A stretch of DNA of 64,000 nt, from positions 124,001 to 188,000 of the forward strand of contig JAEWHC010000008.1 in NCBI GenBank assembly GCA_023387985.1, in the 5' to 3' direction. Shown here in pieces: positions 27,773 to 36,753 of the stretch. The stretch is from Bacteroidota bacterium. GTDB lineage: Bacteria > Bacteroidota > Bacteroidia > Chitinophagales > Chitinophagaceae. Positions within the stretch are counted from its first letter, which is position 1. The number at the start of each line of letters is the position of its first letter. The position numbers and the translations under genes were made by a program. The notes beneath the pieces are model-generated. The model was not told where the DNA came from. It saw nothing but the letters and a program-made list of their open reading frames with translations, and searched no databases.

Positions 27773-28138
27773 GAAATTGGTTTGAGTTTATCTACTTCCG
27801 CCATATTTCCGTCAAAACTAGGTGTTCAAACCATGAGGTAGGCATACTGCAGTTAAAAAGGGCTGCGATATTCCGCATTTGTGGCTCGCCCAGGCTTCCG
27901 GTGATCTTTGGTGTCAGGCAAGCGGGCTTTAATGGCAGCCGGGCAGTATGACAGCGGAAGGAGCGAACCGCAAACAGTAAAAGATCTGCGTATAAATTTT
28001 TTAATGCCATGGGAATTCCACACAGGGTAAAATATTCCGGGATCATGCCAATCTATATAATAAAAAGGCCGGCATTTCTGCCAGCCCTTTGTATTCATCA
28101 AAACTGCCAATTAAGTATTTCTAAATCCAGAAAATATC
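27773..28138. other. Intergenic region between susD and the sulfatase, 366 bp
   Basis: Contains the susCD terminator at 28062-28090 and a -7-like box TAGTTTTG at 27813-27820 (minus strand) without a good -33 partner. Short minus-strand frames here (e.g. 27853-28110) have no recognisable content and are not called. Confidence 0.5.
28062..28090 (-). terminator. Terminator after susD
   Basis: Minus strand stem GGCTGGCA / TGCCGGCC with one mismatch and loop GAAA, preceded by AAA and followed by TTTTT. It separates the susCD transcript from the sulfatase gene. Confidence 0.7.
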
Positions 28139-30124
28139 TTATTCAATAGCCCCTTTATTGGCTTCTGCAGGCCAATGCGGATTCTGGTAGATTACAGATG
28201 TTGCGGGATCATCCGGATTGCTTGCTGTAATGAGGAAGTGGTTAATGGCAATGGGATCGAGGTAATGCGCAAATGCCCATTTGTAGCCATCTTTAACCAG
28301 GTTACCTTGACCCAGGTTTATTCGGTATGGCCTCAGGAATAGGCTTTCATTGCTGTTGGATACGTTTGGTGTTGCTGTACCCCCGGCTTCGATCAGCCTG
28401 CTGTCTCCATCTTCATCTTTATACCATTCGTCCATACCGGCAAACAATTTGAAACCTTCAATGATATAGGGAGTGGTTTTCAGCTGATCAAGCGCTCGCC
28501 ATCTTCTCAAATCACTCATACGCTGACCTTCGGCGATCAGTTCATTTCTTCTTTCACGACGGATATTGTATAAGGTGGCATTTACCAGTTGTCCTTTGGT
28601 ATAGGCACCAAAATCCCATTTGGCCTCTTCGGTCATAACGGTGGCTTCAATGGTTTTCTGGTAATTTTCATCCACACCTGCACGTCTTCTCAACGCTCTC
28701 CAGTATTTATCCGCTTTAGCGTCAATTCTCTTGTTTTTGAGATAGCTGGCTTCAAGATAAATGAGGTAAGCTTCTGCAGCGCGGAAAACAATGGACCCAA
28801 ATTCAGAACCCATTTGACCCCGGTCAGAATCATTGCGGTCATAAGAATAACCTTTCTTAACTGCATAACCGGTTACATACCTGTTTTCAGCTGCCTGGGA
28901 AATTATGTCAGGAATGCCTTCATGCTCAGCACCATCACTGAAACGCTTGTCGCCGGGAAGTTTTGTGAACAATGCCAGTCGGTAGTCACGGTTTTTACGC
29001 ACATAGCTGCTTGAATCCTCGCCAGCCCAACCGGAACCGGGGGCATAGATCGGCAAGCCGTTGGTCATCAGGAAGCTGTTTACCAGGCCTCTTGTCCAGC
29101 CAGTATTTGCACCCGTATTATTGATGTACTGGTTAACGTGGTGATTAATCCCCCAGTTGTCAGAATCATACTGACGCCACATCAGCACTTCAGGAATTGG
29201 CTCCATATTGTGCGCCGCAAACATGGTAAAGTATGGATTGGCCGCGGAGTAATATCCATTATCAAATGTATTTTCACGAAGAGGTACAGCATCGGCAATT
29301 ACGGAGGCCGCCGCCATGGCCTCTCCAAGGAAGAAATCAATTTCCCCGGCAAGGTTAATGGAAAACCCGGGATTGGATGCTGCGCCAGGCCAGCCTGGTC
29401 CGCCCGGAACATGTGCTGTTCCTTCATGGTGGGTCAGCCAGCTTCCTTCATACAATGCTACCCTGGCTTTAAACAAATAAGCGGCCTGCTTAGTGATCCT
29501 GTTTTTTCCGCCGGGAGGCGTATTACTCAGCAAAAGGATGGCGGAATCAAGATCTGAAAGAATAAAACGGGCTACTTCGTTGCGGGGCTTTCTTACAGAT
29601 GCAGCCTGGAGTGTTTCCATTATGTCGGGCAGTACTTCCTTTACGATAGGGAAATCACCCAAAGCCTGCAACTTTTTGAAATATTCAAAAGCGCGAATGA
29701 AATAGCCTTCACCAATATAATGTTGGATATTCGTGCTGTTGCCAGTAATCTGGTTTGTTTTGCTCAGCTCACCTGTTCGGTTGATGAAGTAGTTGATATT
29801 GCGGATCCCACCAAAATCCCATGCTCCGCCGGAGGTGGGCACACGCCATTCACCGGGTACCCAACGGGTGGCATAGCCGGTATTGGCCTGGTTATCGGTA
29901 TGGTTATCGCTCACAAATGTACCGGCACCCCAACCTTCATGCGTTGGGAATGTTCCATAGGTACCAATCGTATAAGCCGCAAGATCAGCTTCGGTTTTCA
30001 GATATACATCGGGTGTTACATCCGACAATGGCGGACGATCGAGAAATTTGTTGCAACCCGTAGCGAAAGCCACAAGGGAAACAACCAGAACACCCGAAAG
30101 GAATTTTCTATATATATTTTTCAT
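28139..30124 (-). CDS. susD: SusD/RagB-type nutrient-binding outer membrane lipoprotein
   Basis: 661 aa. The lipoprotein signal has lipobox ATGC with C24, followed by NKFLDRPP, the usual N-terminus of SusD-like proteins. TPR-like helices (e.g. YFKKLQALGDFP, RFILSDLDSAILLL) and the C-terminal RRERRNELIAEGQRMSDLRRW block, which is the family hallmark, are present. SusD sits on the cell surface as a lid on SusC and binds glycan. The gene starts 23 bp after the susC stop, so the pair is one operon. The homologue name is used in the general sense; the glycan is not starch by any evidence here. Confidence 0.95.
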   Translation of the reverse strand: MKNIYRKFLSGVLVVSLVAFATGCNKFLDRPPLSDVTPDVYLKTEADLAAYTIGTYGTFPTHEGWGAGTFVSDNHTDNQANTGYATRWVPGEWRVPTSGGAWDFGGIRNINYFINRTGELSKTNQITGNSTNIQHYIGEGYFIRAFEYFKKLQALGDFPIVKEVLPDIMETLQAASVRKPRNEVARFILSDLDSAILLLSNTPPGGKNRITKQAAYLFKARVALYEGSWLTHHEGTAHVPGGPGWPGAASNPGFSINLAGEIDFFLGEAMAAASVIADAVPLRENTFDNGYYSAANPYFTMFAAHNMEPIPEVLMWRQYDSDNWGINHHVNQYINNTGANTGWTRGLVNSFLMTNGLPIYAPGSGWAGEDSSSYVRKNRDYRLALFTKLPGDKRFSDGAEHEGIPDIISQAAENRYVTGYAVKKGYSYDRNDSDRGQMGSEFGSIVFRAAEAYLIYLEASYLKNKRIDAKADKYWRALRRRAGVDENYQKTIEATVMTEEAKWDFGAYTKGQLVNATLYNIRRERRNELIAEGQRMSDLRRWRALDQLKTTPYIIEGFKLFAGMDEWYKDEDGDSRLIEAGGTATPNVSNSNESLFLRPYRINLGQGNLVKDGYKWAFAHYLDPIAINHFLITASNPDDPATSVIYQNPHWPAEANKGAIE

Positions 30125-30147
30125 GTTCGTTTGTATTTGTTTGTCAG

Positions 30148-33100
30148 TTAAAAAGTTACACTAAGCCCGCAGGAATATACTTTGGATAAAGGATAAGTTT
30201 TTCCATCATTCCATCCGGAAAGTGCTACTGTTTCTGGATCAAAAACATCAAAGAGTTTGGTAACGGTAAACAGGTTTTCACCACTTACAAATACGCGTGC
30301 TTTTGACATACCTACTCTATTGGTGACAGCAGCAGGAATGGTATAGCCCAGTTGGATGGCTTTTACCCGCATGTAAGCTGCATTTTGCAAATACCGGGTC
30401 TGTGTACGTGTATTCTTGCCCCCTGCATCCATGTATGGACGGGGGAAATAAGCCTCGCGGTTAACTTCAGCCAAACCGGCTTTTACCATCAGGGAATTTT
30501 CATCACGCCAGTAATCCAGGTGTTGCTCGAAACCGGCAGCCTGCCACATGTTTGTGTTCGTACCCCAGAAATAGGGACCGTTGGGCATATAGTCACGCTT
30601 TCCTACGCCCTGGATGAATACGCGGAAATCAAATCCCTGGTAATCACCGGTCAGGTCGAGGCTGTAACGATAACGCGGGCTGCTGTTGCCGATTATTGAA
30701 ATGTCGCCATGATTCCCCAATGTGTTGGCACCGCCGTCTACGCGGCCGTCACCATTCAGGTCTGCGAACATGATGTCGCCAGCCTGCCAGTTTCCGCCAA
30801 GGGCGTTTTGGTTCACTTTACCCGTGTGGGCGTCCATTTCGGCCTGGTCACGGGCAATGCCCGCAGTTGTCCATCCCCAAATCTCGCCTATCTTACGACC
30901 GGCATAATAAGAGTTCAGGTTGCCGGTGGGGTTATTGTAGCGTGTTACTGTTTGCTGATCATCACTCAAAACACCACGAATGCCATAACCAAACTTGCCA
31001 ATGCGATCTCTCCAGTTCAGCTCAACTTCGAAACCTTTGGATTCCATATCGGTATTGTTGATCTGGGGAACTCCGGTTCCGAGAATAACAGGTAAATCGG
31101 GAGCCGGGCCCACCATGTCAAATGTTTTTCTTTTATAGATATCCACGATCATGGTGAGTTTGCTTCTGAAAGCAGAGATGTCAATACCATAGTTAAACGT
31201 CGAAACCCTTTCCCAGGTCAGCAAAGAACTGATGATGGGCGGAACACTTGCAGTGTTCGGACGCTGCCCGCCAATGAGCCATGAGCTGTTGTTGATCCCC
31301 ACCGGTTGAATCGGATAAAACGGATACCATCTGCTGGTATTCTGGTTACCGAGCTCGCCATAGGATGCACGCAGTTTCAGGTTTTGAATATTCAGGTTGG
31401 TCGGGAAGAAATTTTCTTTTGCAATGTTCCATCCCAGAGAAACTGAGGGGAACCAGTTCCAGCGCAAATCTTCACGATAGCGGGAAGTACCGTCATAACG
31501 GGTGTTTAATTCCACCAGGTATTTTTCCGCATAGTTGTAGTTCAAACGTCCAAAGAAACCAGCGGTTGCCCAGTGTTGATACTGACCTTCATTCGCCATT
31601 GAGTTGGCTGTAGCCGTGCTGATGGTTGGCACCAGCGGCGTGATCAGTCCTGTACGTGAACCGGCAAGTGTGCGGTACTTATTGAGTTCTGAGTTAAACC
31701 CAACCAAAACTTTGAAATCGTGTCGGTTGATTCGCTTTGTATAATCTGTGTAAAGGTTGGTACTGAAATAATCATCTTTACGGCTGTATTCGTAAACCCT
31801 TGTCTGACCTGCGCCATACCAGCTCACAGGTTCGTAAACCGGCCTGTTGTGGACATCATATACATAAGCAGGCAGAATTTTTTCGCTTTGGTTACGGTTG
31901 AATATCCTGTAGTTGATGTCGGTGGTAATTCTCCAGCCGGGCAGCGGCTTAAATACAAATTGCCCTTGCTGGTAATTCCAGTCCTGAATATCATTTACAC
32001 GTCCGCCTTCGGCCATTTGTGCCAGTTCAGCTCCACGGAAATAGTGACCGTTGGGATCATAAACAGGCAATGTGGGCCATCTGCGGGATACGTTATGATA
32101 AAAAAGATCATTCATGTGTGCGGGCTTATCGTAGCTTTCCCGTACAAAACGACCGGTATAATTAAATTCTACATGCTCCGAAATATTGGTATTGATTTTC
32201 GCCGTAGCGGTATAGCGCTTGAACCAGTCATTCGCGATTTTCAATAATCCATCTTGCCCGAGGTAACCAAGTGAAATAAAATATTTGGATCTGTCTGATC
32301 CGCCATTCAGCGAAACGTTGTGGTTTTGAGCAAAAGCGGCTTTATTGTACCAAACATCAAACCAATTGGTACTGGCATTGGAAGCGCCATAAGAATCCCA
32401 GAAAATTTCATTCGGGTTCTGACTGCGGTGGGTCGCTGAATCGCTTACTCCTGACATGTAATCTCTGATCCGGCTAAGGGTAAGATCACTGAAGACCGCA
32501 CCGGAACCATTGTTCAATGCGGATTCATTGAAATACAGGGCAAAACGTTCTCCATCAAGCATGGAAGGCATGTTCAATGGTGAAGTCCAGCGGAAGTTGT
32601 TGTTGTAATTGATGGTGGGTTTTCCGGCTTTCCCTTTTTTGGTGGTTACCAGGATAACCCCGAATGCAGCCCGTGAACCATAAATAGAAGCTGAAGCCGC
32701 ATCTTTAAGTACAGAAATGCTTTCGATGTCCTGAACGTTGATGGCGTTGATATCGCCTTCCATGCCATCGATTAATACAAGCGGCGCTGATGAAGTGGCG
32801 CCAATGGTACCAAGGCCGCGAATATTCATCCCCATTCGGTTATTGAGCTCACCGCCCAAACCACCAACCTGCAGGTTCAGGCCGGGAATTAGGCCCTGCA
32901 ATGCCTGCCCGGTGCTGGTTACAGGCCTTTCTTCAAGGGATTTGCTGGTAACCGATGAAACAGCGCCAGTAAGGTTTACCTTCTTTTGCGTGGCAAAACC
33001 TACCACAACGACTTCATCCATCACGTTTTCGCCTTCAACCAATGCGAAATTGAGCGTAGCAGAAGTCACTTGCTGAACTTGTGTGGCATAGCCAATAAAG

Positions 33101-33342
33101 GTCACCTCAATACTGGATCCTTCATCCACAGTTAGTGTATAAGACCCATCGGCTTTTGTAGCAACCCCGTTGGACGGAGCGCCAACTTCAGTAACAAATG
33201 CACCTTCAAGGGGGACGCCGTTTACGCCGGTAACCTTACCGGACACAGTAACCGTGCTCTGCCCGAATGAAAACAGGTGCATTATAGCGAAAACCCCTAT
33301 AAAGAGCCAGGTTTTCGATAATTGTGCAGTTTTAATACTCAT
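30148..33342 (-). CDS. susC: SusC/RagA-type TonB-dependent outer membrane transporter
   Basis: 1064 aa. A signal peptide ends near residue 28 (LFSFGQ). A carboxypeptidase-like regulatory domain follows (about 30-105: VSGKVTGVNGVPLEGAFV). Next is the TonB box region with EVVVVGFATQKK, then the plug domain (NIRGLGTIG, VLIDGMEGD, LKDAASASIYGSRAAFGVILVTTK) and a 22-strand barrel ending in GLSVTF. It imports oligosaccharides with SusD using energy from TonB/ExbBD. It is divergent from an AraC regulator across 267 bp that contain TGCAAAT-type inverted repeats. Confidence 0.96.
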   Translation of the reverse strand: MSIKTAQLSKTWLFIGVFAIMHLFSFGQSTVTVSGKVTGVNGVPLEGAFVTEVGAPSNGVATKADGSYTLTVDEGSSIEVTFIGYATQVQQVTSATLNFALVEGENVMDEVVVVGFATQKKVNLTGAVSSVTSKSLEERPVTSTGQALQGLIPGLNLQVGGLGGELNNRMGMNIRGLGTIGATSSAPLVLIDGMEGDINAINVQDIESISVLKDAASASIYGSRAAFGVILVTTKKGKAGKPTINYNNNFRWTSPLNMPSMLDGERFALYFNESALNNGSGAVFSDLTLSRIRDYMSGVSDSATHRSQNPNEIFWDSYGASNASTNWFDVWYNKAAFAQNHNVSLNGGSDRSKYFISLGYLGQDGLLKIANDWFKRYTATAKINTNISEHVEFNYTGRFVRESYDKPAHMNDLFYHNVSRRWPTLPVYDPNGHYFRGAELAQMAEGGRVNDIQDWNYQQGQFVFKPLPGWRITTDINYRIFNRNQSEKILPAYVYDVHNRPVYEPVSWYGAGQTRVYEYSRKDDYFSTNLYTDYTKRINRHDFKVLVGFNSELNKYRTLAGSRTGLITPLVPTISTATANSMANEGQYQHWATAGFFGRLNYNYAEKYLVELNTRYDGTSRYREDLRWNWFPSVSLGWNIAKENFFPTNLNIQNLKLRASYGELGNQNTSRWYPFYPIQPVGINNSSWLIGGQRPNTASVPPIISSLLTWERVSTFNYGIDISAFRSKLTMIVDIYKRKTFDMVGPAPDLPVILGTGVPQINNTDMESKGFEVELNWRDRIGKFGYGIRGVLSDDQQTVTRYNNPTGNLNSYYAGRKIGEIWGWTTAGIARDQAEMDAHTGKVNQNALGGNWQAGDIMFADLNGDGRVDGGANTLGNHGDISIIGNSSPRYRYSLDLTGDYQGFDFRVFIQGVGKRDYMPNGPYFWGTNTNMWQAAGFEQHLDYWRDENSLMVKAGLAEVNREAYFPRPYMDAGGKNTRTQTRYLQNAAYMRVKAIQLGYTIPAAVTNRVGMSKARVFVSGENLFTVTKLFDVFDPETVALSGWNDGKTYPLSKVYSCGLSVTF

Positions 33343-33533
33343 AGAGTGTTGATTTTTATTATAAAAAAATATTAGGATATTCCTATTTTACGGTCTTTGA
33401 ATTATATACTACTATCTTAGCCCAGGGAGAGCCAAATTTTGCAAGCATTTGCCCTAAAAGCGGCAACCAATCCTGGTGATAAATGACGGGGGCAAAGATT
33501 ATCTATTAATTAATGTATGTTGTTAGACATAAT

Positions 33534-33558
33534 TGCAAATGATTAAGCGATATTTGCA
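33534..33558. promoter_or_regulatory. Inverted repeat between susC and araC, candidate operator
   Basis: Arms TGCAAAT (33534-33540) and ATTTGCA (33552-33558) with an 11-bp spacer. Further TTGCAA/ATTTGC (33437-33455) and TGCAAT near 33577 elements lie in the same gap. The site is placed where the AraC protein could bind to control both directions. Inference from position and symmetry. Confidence 0.45.
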
Positions 33559-33609
33559 TTATTATATTTATTATCCTTATGCAATGCCAATTGATAATAT
33601 AATTTGTCT

Positions 33610-34464
33610 ATGAAATCGCATTTATTTAAAATCACCAGCAATCCAAATGAATCTTTTCACATAAGGCGGGACAACCTACCGCAAAATCCGCTTTGGCATT
33701 ATCATGTGGAAATTGAGTTAATGTATATTAAAAAAGGCGAAGGCACGCTGATTGTTGGCAATGCCATTCGAGATGTCAAGCCCGGCCAATTTTACCTGCT
33801 GGGGACTAACCTTCCCCATTTCTGGAGGTTTAAGAAAAGTGATTTGCAGGCGACTGAAGACCTTGATGTGATCGTGGTCCATTTTCGTCATAATTTTTTG
33901 GGTCAGTCATTTTTTGATACGCCGGAACTGTCGGAAATCAGCAAAATGCTGGAAAGGGCGAAGCGGGGACTAAAGTTCCATAGCGATGCTGACGCGAAAA
34001 TGGGTGAGCTTTTTGAACAGTGTATGGCGACTGAAGGTGTTGACCGCCTACTGACGCTGCTCCGGATCCTGCAAAGATTCGCCGGAAATTCGGAAGACTT
34101 GCTCAGCCTGGAATATGCCGGTTCTTACAAAAAAACAGATGAAGACCGGATCAATGCCATTTTTGAATTTTCGGTTCGCAATTTTCGCGAGAAGATGATT
34201 TTGGATGATGTTGCCCGCGAAGCCAACATGAACCCACATTCTTTCTGCAGGTACTTTAAAGCCAAAACAGGAAAGACATTTACGCAGTTCCTGGCCGAAC
34301 TCAGGGTTGGGCATGCCTGCAAGCAACTTATGGAAACCAATAAGACCATGCAGCAGGTTTGTTTTGAAAGTGGATTCAACAATACCACTTCTTTTCACCA
34401 GTTTTTTAAAAAGATCACGGGAATGAGCCCGGCAGCCTACCGCAAAGATGTGCGGCAGGATTAA
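33610..34464 (+). CDS. AraC-family transcriptional regulator
   Basis: 284 aa from ATG 33610 (a TTG at 33604 would add two residues). The N-terminal half is a cupin-like ligand domain (HYHVEIELMYIKKGEGTLIVGN...VKPGQFYLLGTNLPHFW), and the C-terminal 100 residues contain two helix-turn-helix motifs with LDDVAREANMNPHSFCRYFKAKTGKTF and the family signature GFNNTTSFHQFFKKITGMSPAAYRK. It is divergent from the susCD operon and is the likely local regulator. Many Bacteroidota PUL are controlled instead by hybrid two-component or sigma/anti-sigma systems, so an AraC control with no sensor is worth noting. Confidence 0.92.
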   Translation: MKSHLFKITSNPNESFHIRRDNLPQNPLWHYHVEIELMYIKKGEGTLIVGNAIRDVKPGQFYLLGTNLPHFWRFKKSDLQATEDLDVIVVHFRHNFLGQSFFDTPELSEISKMLERAKRGLKFHSDADAKMGELFEQCMATEGVDRLLTLLRILQRFAGNSEDLLSLEYAGSYKKTDEDRINAIFEFSVRNFREKMILDDVAREANMNPHSFCRYFKAKTGKTFTQFLAELRVGHACKQLMETNKTMQQVCFESGFNNTTSFHQFFKKITGMSPAAYRKDVRQD

Positions 34465-34527
34465 TTATGCACAGACCGGTAATTTGGCTTGCGGGCATTA
34501 TATTTTTCCCTTTGTATTCTTTTGTGT

Positions 34528-35241
34528 CTAACCGTAAACCAGTGTTCCCACCTCTTCCCCCATTGCCACTTTAGCTAGATTTCCGGGTTCATTCATATTG
34601 AAAACAATAATGGGCAGGTTATTTTCCCGGCAAAGGGTGAAAGCGGTCATGTCCATCACCTTCAGGTTTTTATCCATACATTCCTGGTAAGTGATCTGCT
34701 GGTATTTGACCGCTGTGGGATCTTTTTCGGGATCGGCGGTGTAAATACCGTCAACGCGGGTGCCTTTTAGAATTACATCTGCTTTTATTTCGATAGCCCT
34801 CAGGCTTCCGGCAGTATCCGTTGTAAAATAGGGATTTCCCGTGCCAGCGCCAAAGATCACGACCCTTCCTTTTTCGAGGTGACGGATTGCCCGGCGCCGG
34901 ATGTAGGGTTCTGCAATGGCTTCCATTTTAATGGCGCTTTGTAAACGGGTATAAATCCCAATACGTTCCAATGCACTTTGTACGGCCATACCATTGATAA
35001 CGGTGGCCAGCATGCCCATATAATCGCCATGGGCTCGTTCAATTCCGGTTTCGGCCTCATTCATCCCACGGTAAATATTGCCTCCGCCAATCACAATAGC
35101 TACTTCCACTCCAAGGTCAACCAGTTTCTTTACATCCTGTGCATACTGGCTCAGCACAGCGGGATCAAGTCCAAAATTGCTTTTTCCCATAAGGGCTTCA
35201 CCGCTAAGCTTCAACAATATCCTTTTGTATTTGGGTTCCAT
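34528..35241 (-). CDS. pyrH: Uridylate kinase
   Basis: 237 aa, the standard length. Motifs of the bacterial UMP kinase (amino acid kinase fold) are seen: KRILLKLSGEALMG at 6-19, VIGGGNIYRG for the phosphate/UMP loop, the R-A-rich IRRRAIRHLEKGRVVIFGAGTGNPYFTTDTA, and DGIYTADPEKDP. It converts UMP to UDP for RNA and nucleotide-sugar synthesis, and is essential in most bacteria. It usually lies near frr and tsf; here the neighbours are a convergent AraC gene and, upstream across 322 bp, the ompH genes. Confidence 0.96.
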   Translation of the reverse strand: MEPKYKRILLKLSGEALMGKSNFGLDPAVLSQYAQDVKKLVDLGVEVAIVIGGGNIYRGMNEAETGIERAHGDYMGMLATVINGMAVQSALERIGIYTRLQSAIKMEAIAEPYIRRRAIRHLEKGRVVIFGAGTGNPYFTTDTAGSLRAIEIKADVILKGTRVDGIYTADPEKDPTAVKYQQITYQECMDKNLKVMDMTAFTLCRENNLPIIVFNMNEPGNLAKVAMGEEVGTLVYG

Positions 35242-35563
35242 GAGTCTACTTTATTTTGGGTGCAAATATCCAATCAAAATCGGAGTGCAACAAGACAGAA
35301 ATTCACGGTGGATCTATCCGGATTTTTAAGTCGCGGCAATTATCCTTCCTATAAAGGAACACTAAGCGACAAATGCACGACGCGGACCAGCGCATTTTAT
35401 ATCCATTAAAGAGAAGGCAGGGTTGCGCCCGGAAGACTGCGAACAAAAAAGGGCGAATGAGCCGAAATAAATGAAGGCATAATTCCGGTTGGAGCCGGGA
35501 AATATCAAATAAAAAAACCTCCGGGGAAAACCGGAGGTCAAATAAATAGGGTTGATGCAGGAT
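35242..35563. other. Intergenic region, 322 bp
   Basis: Upstream of pyrH and downstream of the ompH gene. It holds the terminator at 35511-35537 on the ompH side. Near pyrH a GATATTTG sequence 21 nt before the start is a weak -7 candidate. Otherwise I see nothing. Confidence 0.5.
35511..35537 (-). terminator. Terminator of the bamA-ompH transcript
   Basis: Minus strand stem CCTCCGG / CCGGAGG around TTTTCC, followed by a run of seven T. A clear intrinsic terminator. Confidence 0.88.
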
Positions 35564-36109
35564 TTAGCGGGTGGCGGGTGCGGCCGGCTGCTCCGGCATT
35601 TTTATCCCGAGTTCCTTGGCCACCAAAGGGATCATATTGTCGCCCTGGGGTGCATCGTACAATGCATCTGAACGGAATACATAGGTATATTTTCCCTGGT
35701 CTTTAACTTTCCGGAAAGCATCCAGCACTTTTTGGTAATACGGTGCGAGCAATTCTTGCTGCTTTGCCTGCATCAGCTGGTTACTGTATTGCTGCCATTG
35801 CTGAAGTTTTACAAAACGCTGAGCTTGCTCCTGCTGGCGCTGCTGGTATAAGCGGGCAGGCATTTTAACGCTGTCGGCACGCAAGGTGCTATCCTGGCGC
35901 TGCAGTTCAGCCAGTTCAAACTGATATTCTGCCGCAAGCGAATCTCTTTCAAAAATCATGAGCGCTGTATCCACACGCTCGATTCCGGGCATCATACCCA
36001 AAACGGTTTCAACATCAAAATATCCGAATTTCTGCTGCGCACTGGCACTAAAAGTACCCGCCAGGAACAATCCTGCGGACAGCATAAATCCCATTACAAG
36101 TTTTTTCAT
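35564..36109 (-). CDS. OmpH/Skp-family periplasmic chaperone (second copy)
   Basis: 181 aa with signal peptide to about residue 24 (TFSASAQ). The QKFGYFDVETVLGMMPG segment is the Skp trimerisation strand. A long Gln-rich helical hairpin follows (AELQRQDSTLRADS..., RLYQQRQQEQAQRFVKLQQWQQYSNQLMQAKQQEL), matching the tentacle arms, then the closing segment KYTYVFRSDALYDAP. Skp holds unfolded outer-membrane proteins on the way to BamA. A proline/alanine tail (PEQPAAPATR) ends it. It is the last gene of the bamA-ompH-ompH run, 34 bp after its paralogue. Confidence 0.9.
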   Translation of the reverse strand: MKKLVMGFMLSAGLFLAGTFSASAQQKFGYFDVETVLGMMPGIERVDTALMIFERDSLAAEYQFELAELQRQDSTLRADSVKMPARLYQQRQQEQAQRFVKLQQWQQYSNQLMQAKQQELLAPYYQKVLDAFRKVKDQGKYTYVFRSDALYDAPQGDNMIPLVAKELGIKMPEQPAAPATR

Positions 36110-36143
36110 TTCTCTTTTTTGTTTTTAGTTAGTATTGATTTTT

Positions 36144-36656
36144 TTATTGTATTCCCAGTTCACGAAGTACATCCTCACTCCTGTCCAGTTTTGGGTCGGC
36201 AAATATAACCGTAATGCCCTCACTTTTATCCAAAATAAAATCGTAAGTACGGGCTATGGCCAACTTTTGAACTGCTGAATATACCTTATCCTGGATAGGC
36301 TTAATCAGCCGCTGGCGCTCGCCAAAAAGATCACCTTCAAAGCCAAAACGTTTTTTCTGCAGGTCGCGGATCTCTTTTTCACGGTTGAAAAGCTCATCTT
36401 CACGTTTTTTCACCAGGTCTTGCGAAAGCATAACCCTTTCGGCTTCATAACTGCGGTACAGTTTATCGAGTTCCACCTGCTTATTGTCAATCTCGGTTTG
36501 CCACATTTGCGCGGTTGCATCCAACTTCTTTTTTGCATCAGCGTACTCTGGCATTTTGTCAAGAATGTAACGGGTATCGATAATGGCGTAGCGTTGTGCA
36601 AATACAGCTGTGGTGGCGATCAGCAGAAATGCCAGTGAAGCGAGAATTTTTTTCAT
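36144..36656 (-). CDS. OmpH/Skp-family periplasmic chaperone (first copy)
   Basis: 170 aa with signal peptide 1-20 (ATTAVFAQ). RYAIIDTRYILDKMPEYADAKKKLD is the trimerisation strand and first helix; charged coiled-coil arms follow (ELDKLYRSYEAER..., KKREDELFNREKEIRDLQKKRFGFE); YDFILDKSEGITVIFADP closes the body domain. It lies 97 bp after bamA. Two adjacent Skp copies directly after bamA are the normal Bacteroidota arrangement. Confidence 0.92.
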   Translation of the reverse strand: MKKILASLAFLLIATTAVFAQRYAIIDTRYILDKMPEYADAKKKLDATAQMWQTEIDNKQVELDKLYRSYEAERVMLSQDLVKKREDELFNREKEIRDLQKKRFGFEGDLFGERQRLIKPIQDKVYSAVQKLAIARTYDFILDKSEGITVIFADPKLDRSEDVLRELGIQ

Positions 36657-36753
36657 ATCTGGTTGGTTTAAGGTTTTTGGAATGCCAACAATGGTTAATG
36701 CAATGTATTACGAATTTTGTTAACCGGAATCGTTACCAAAGCGTTAATTGCCA

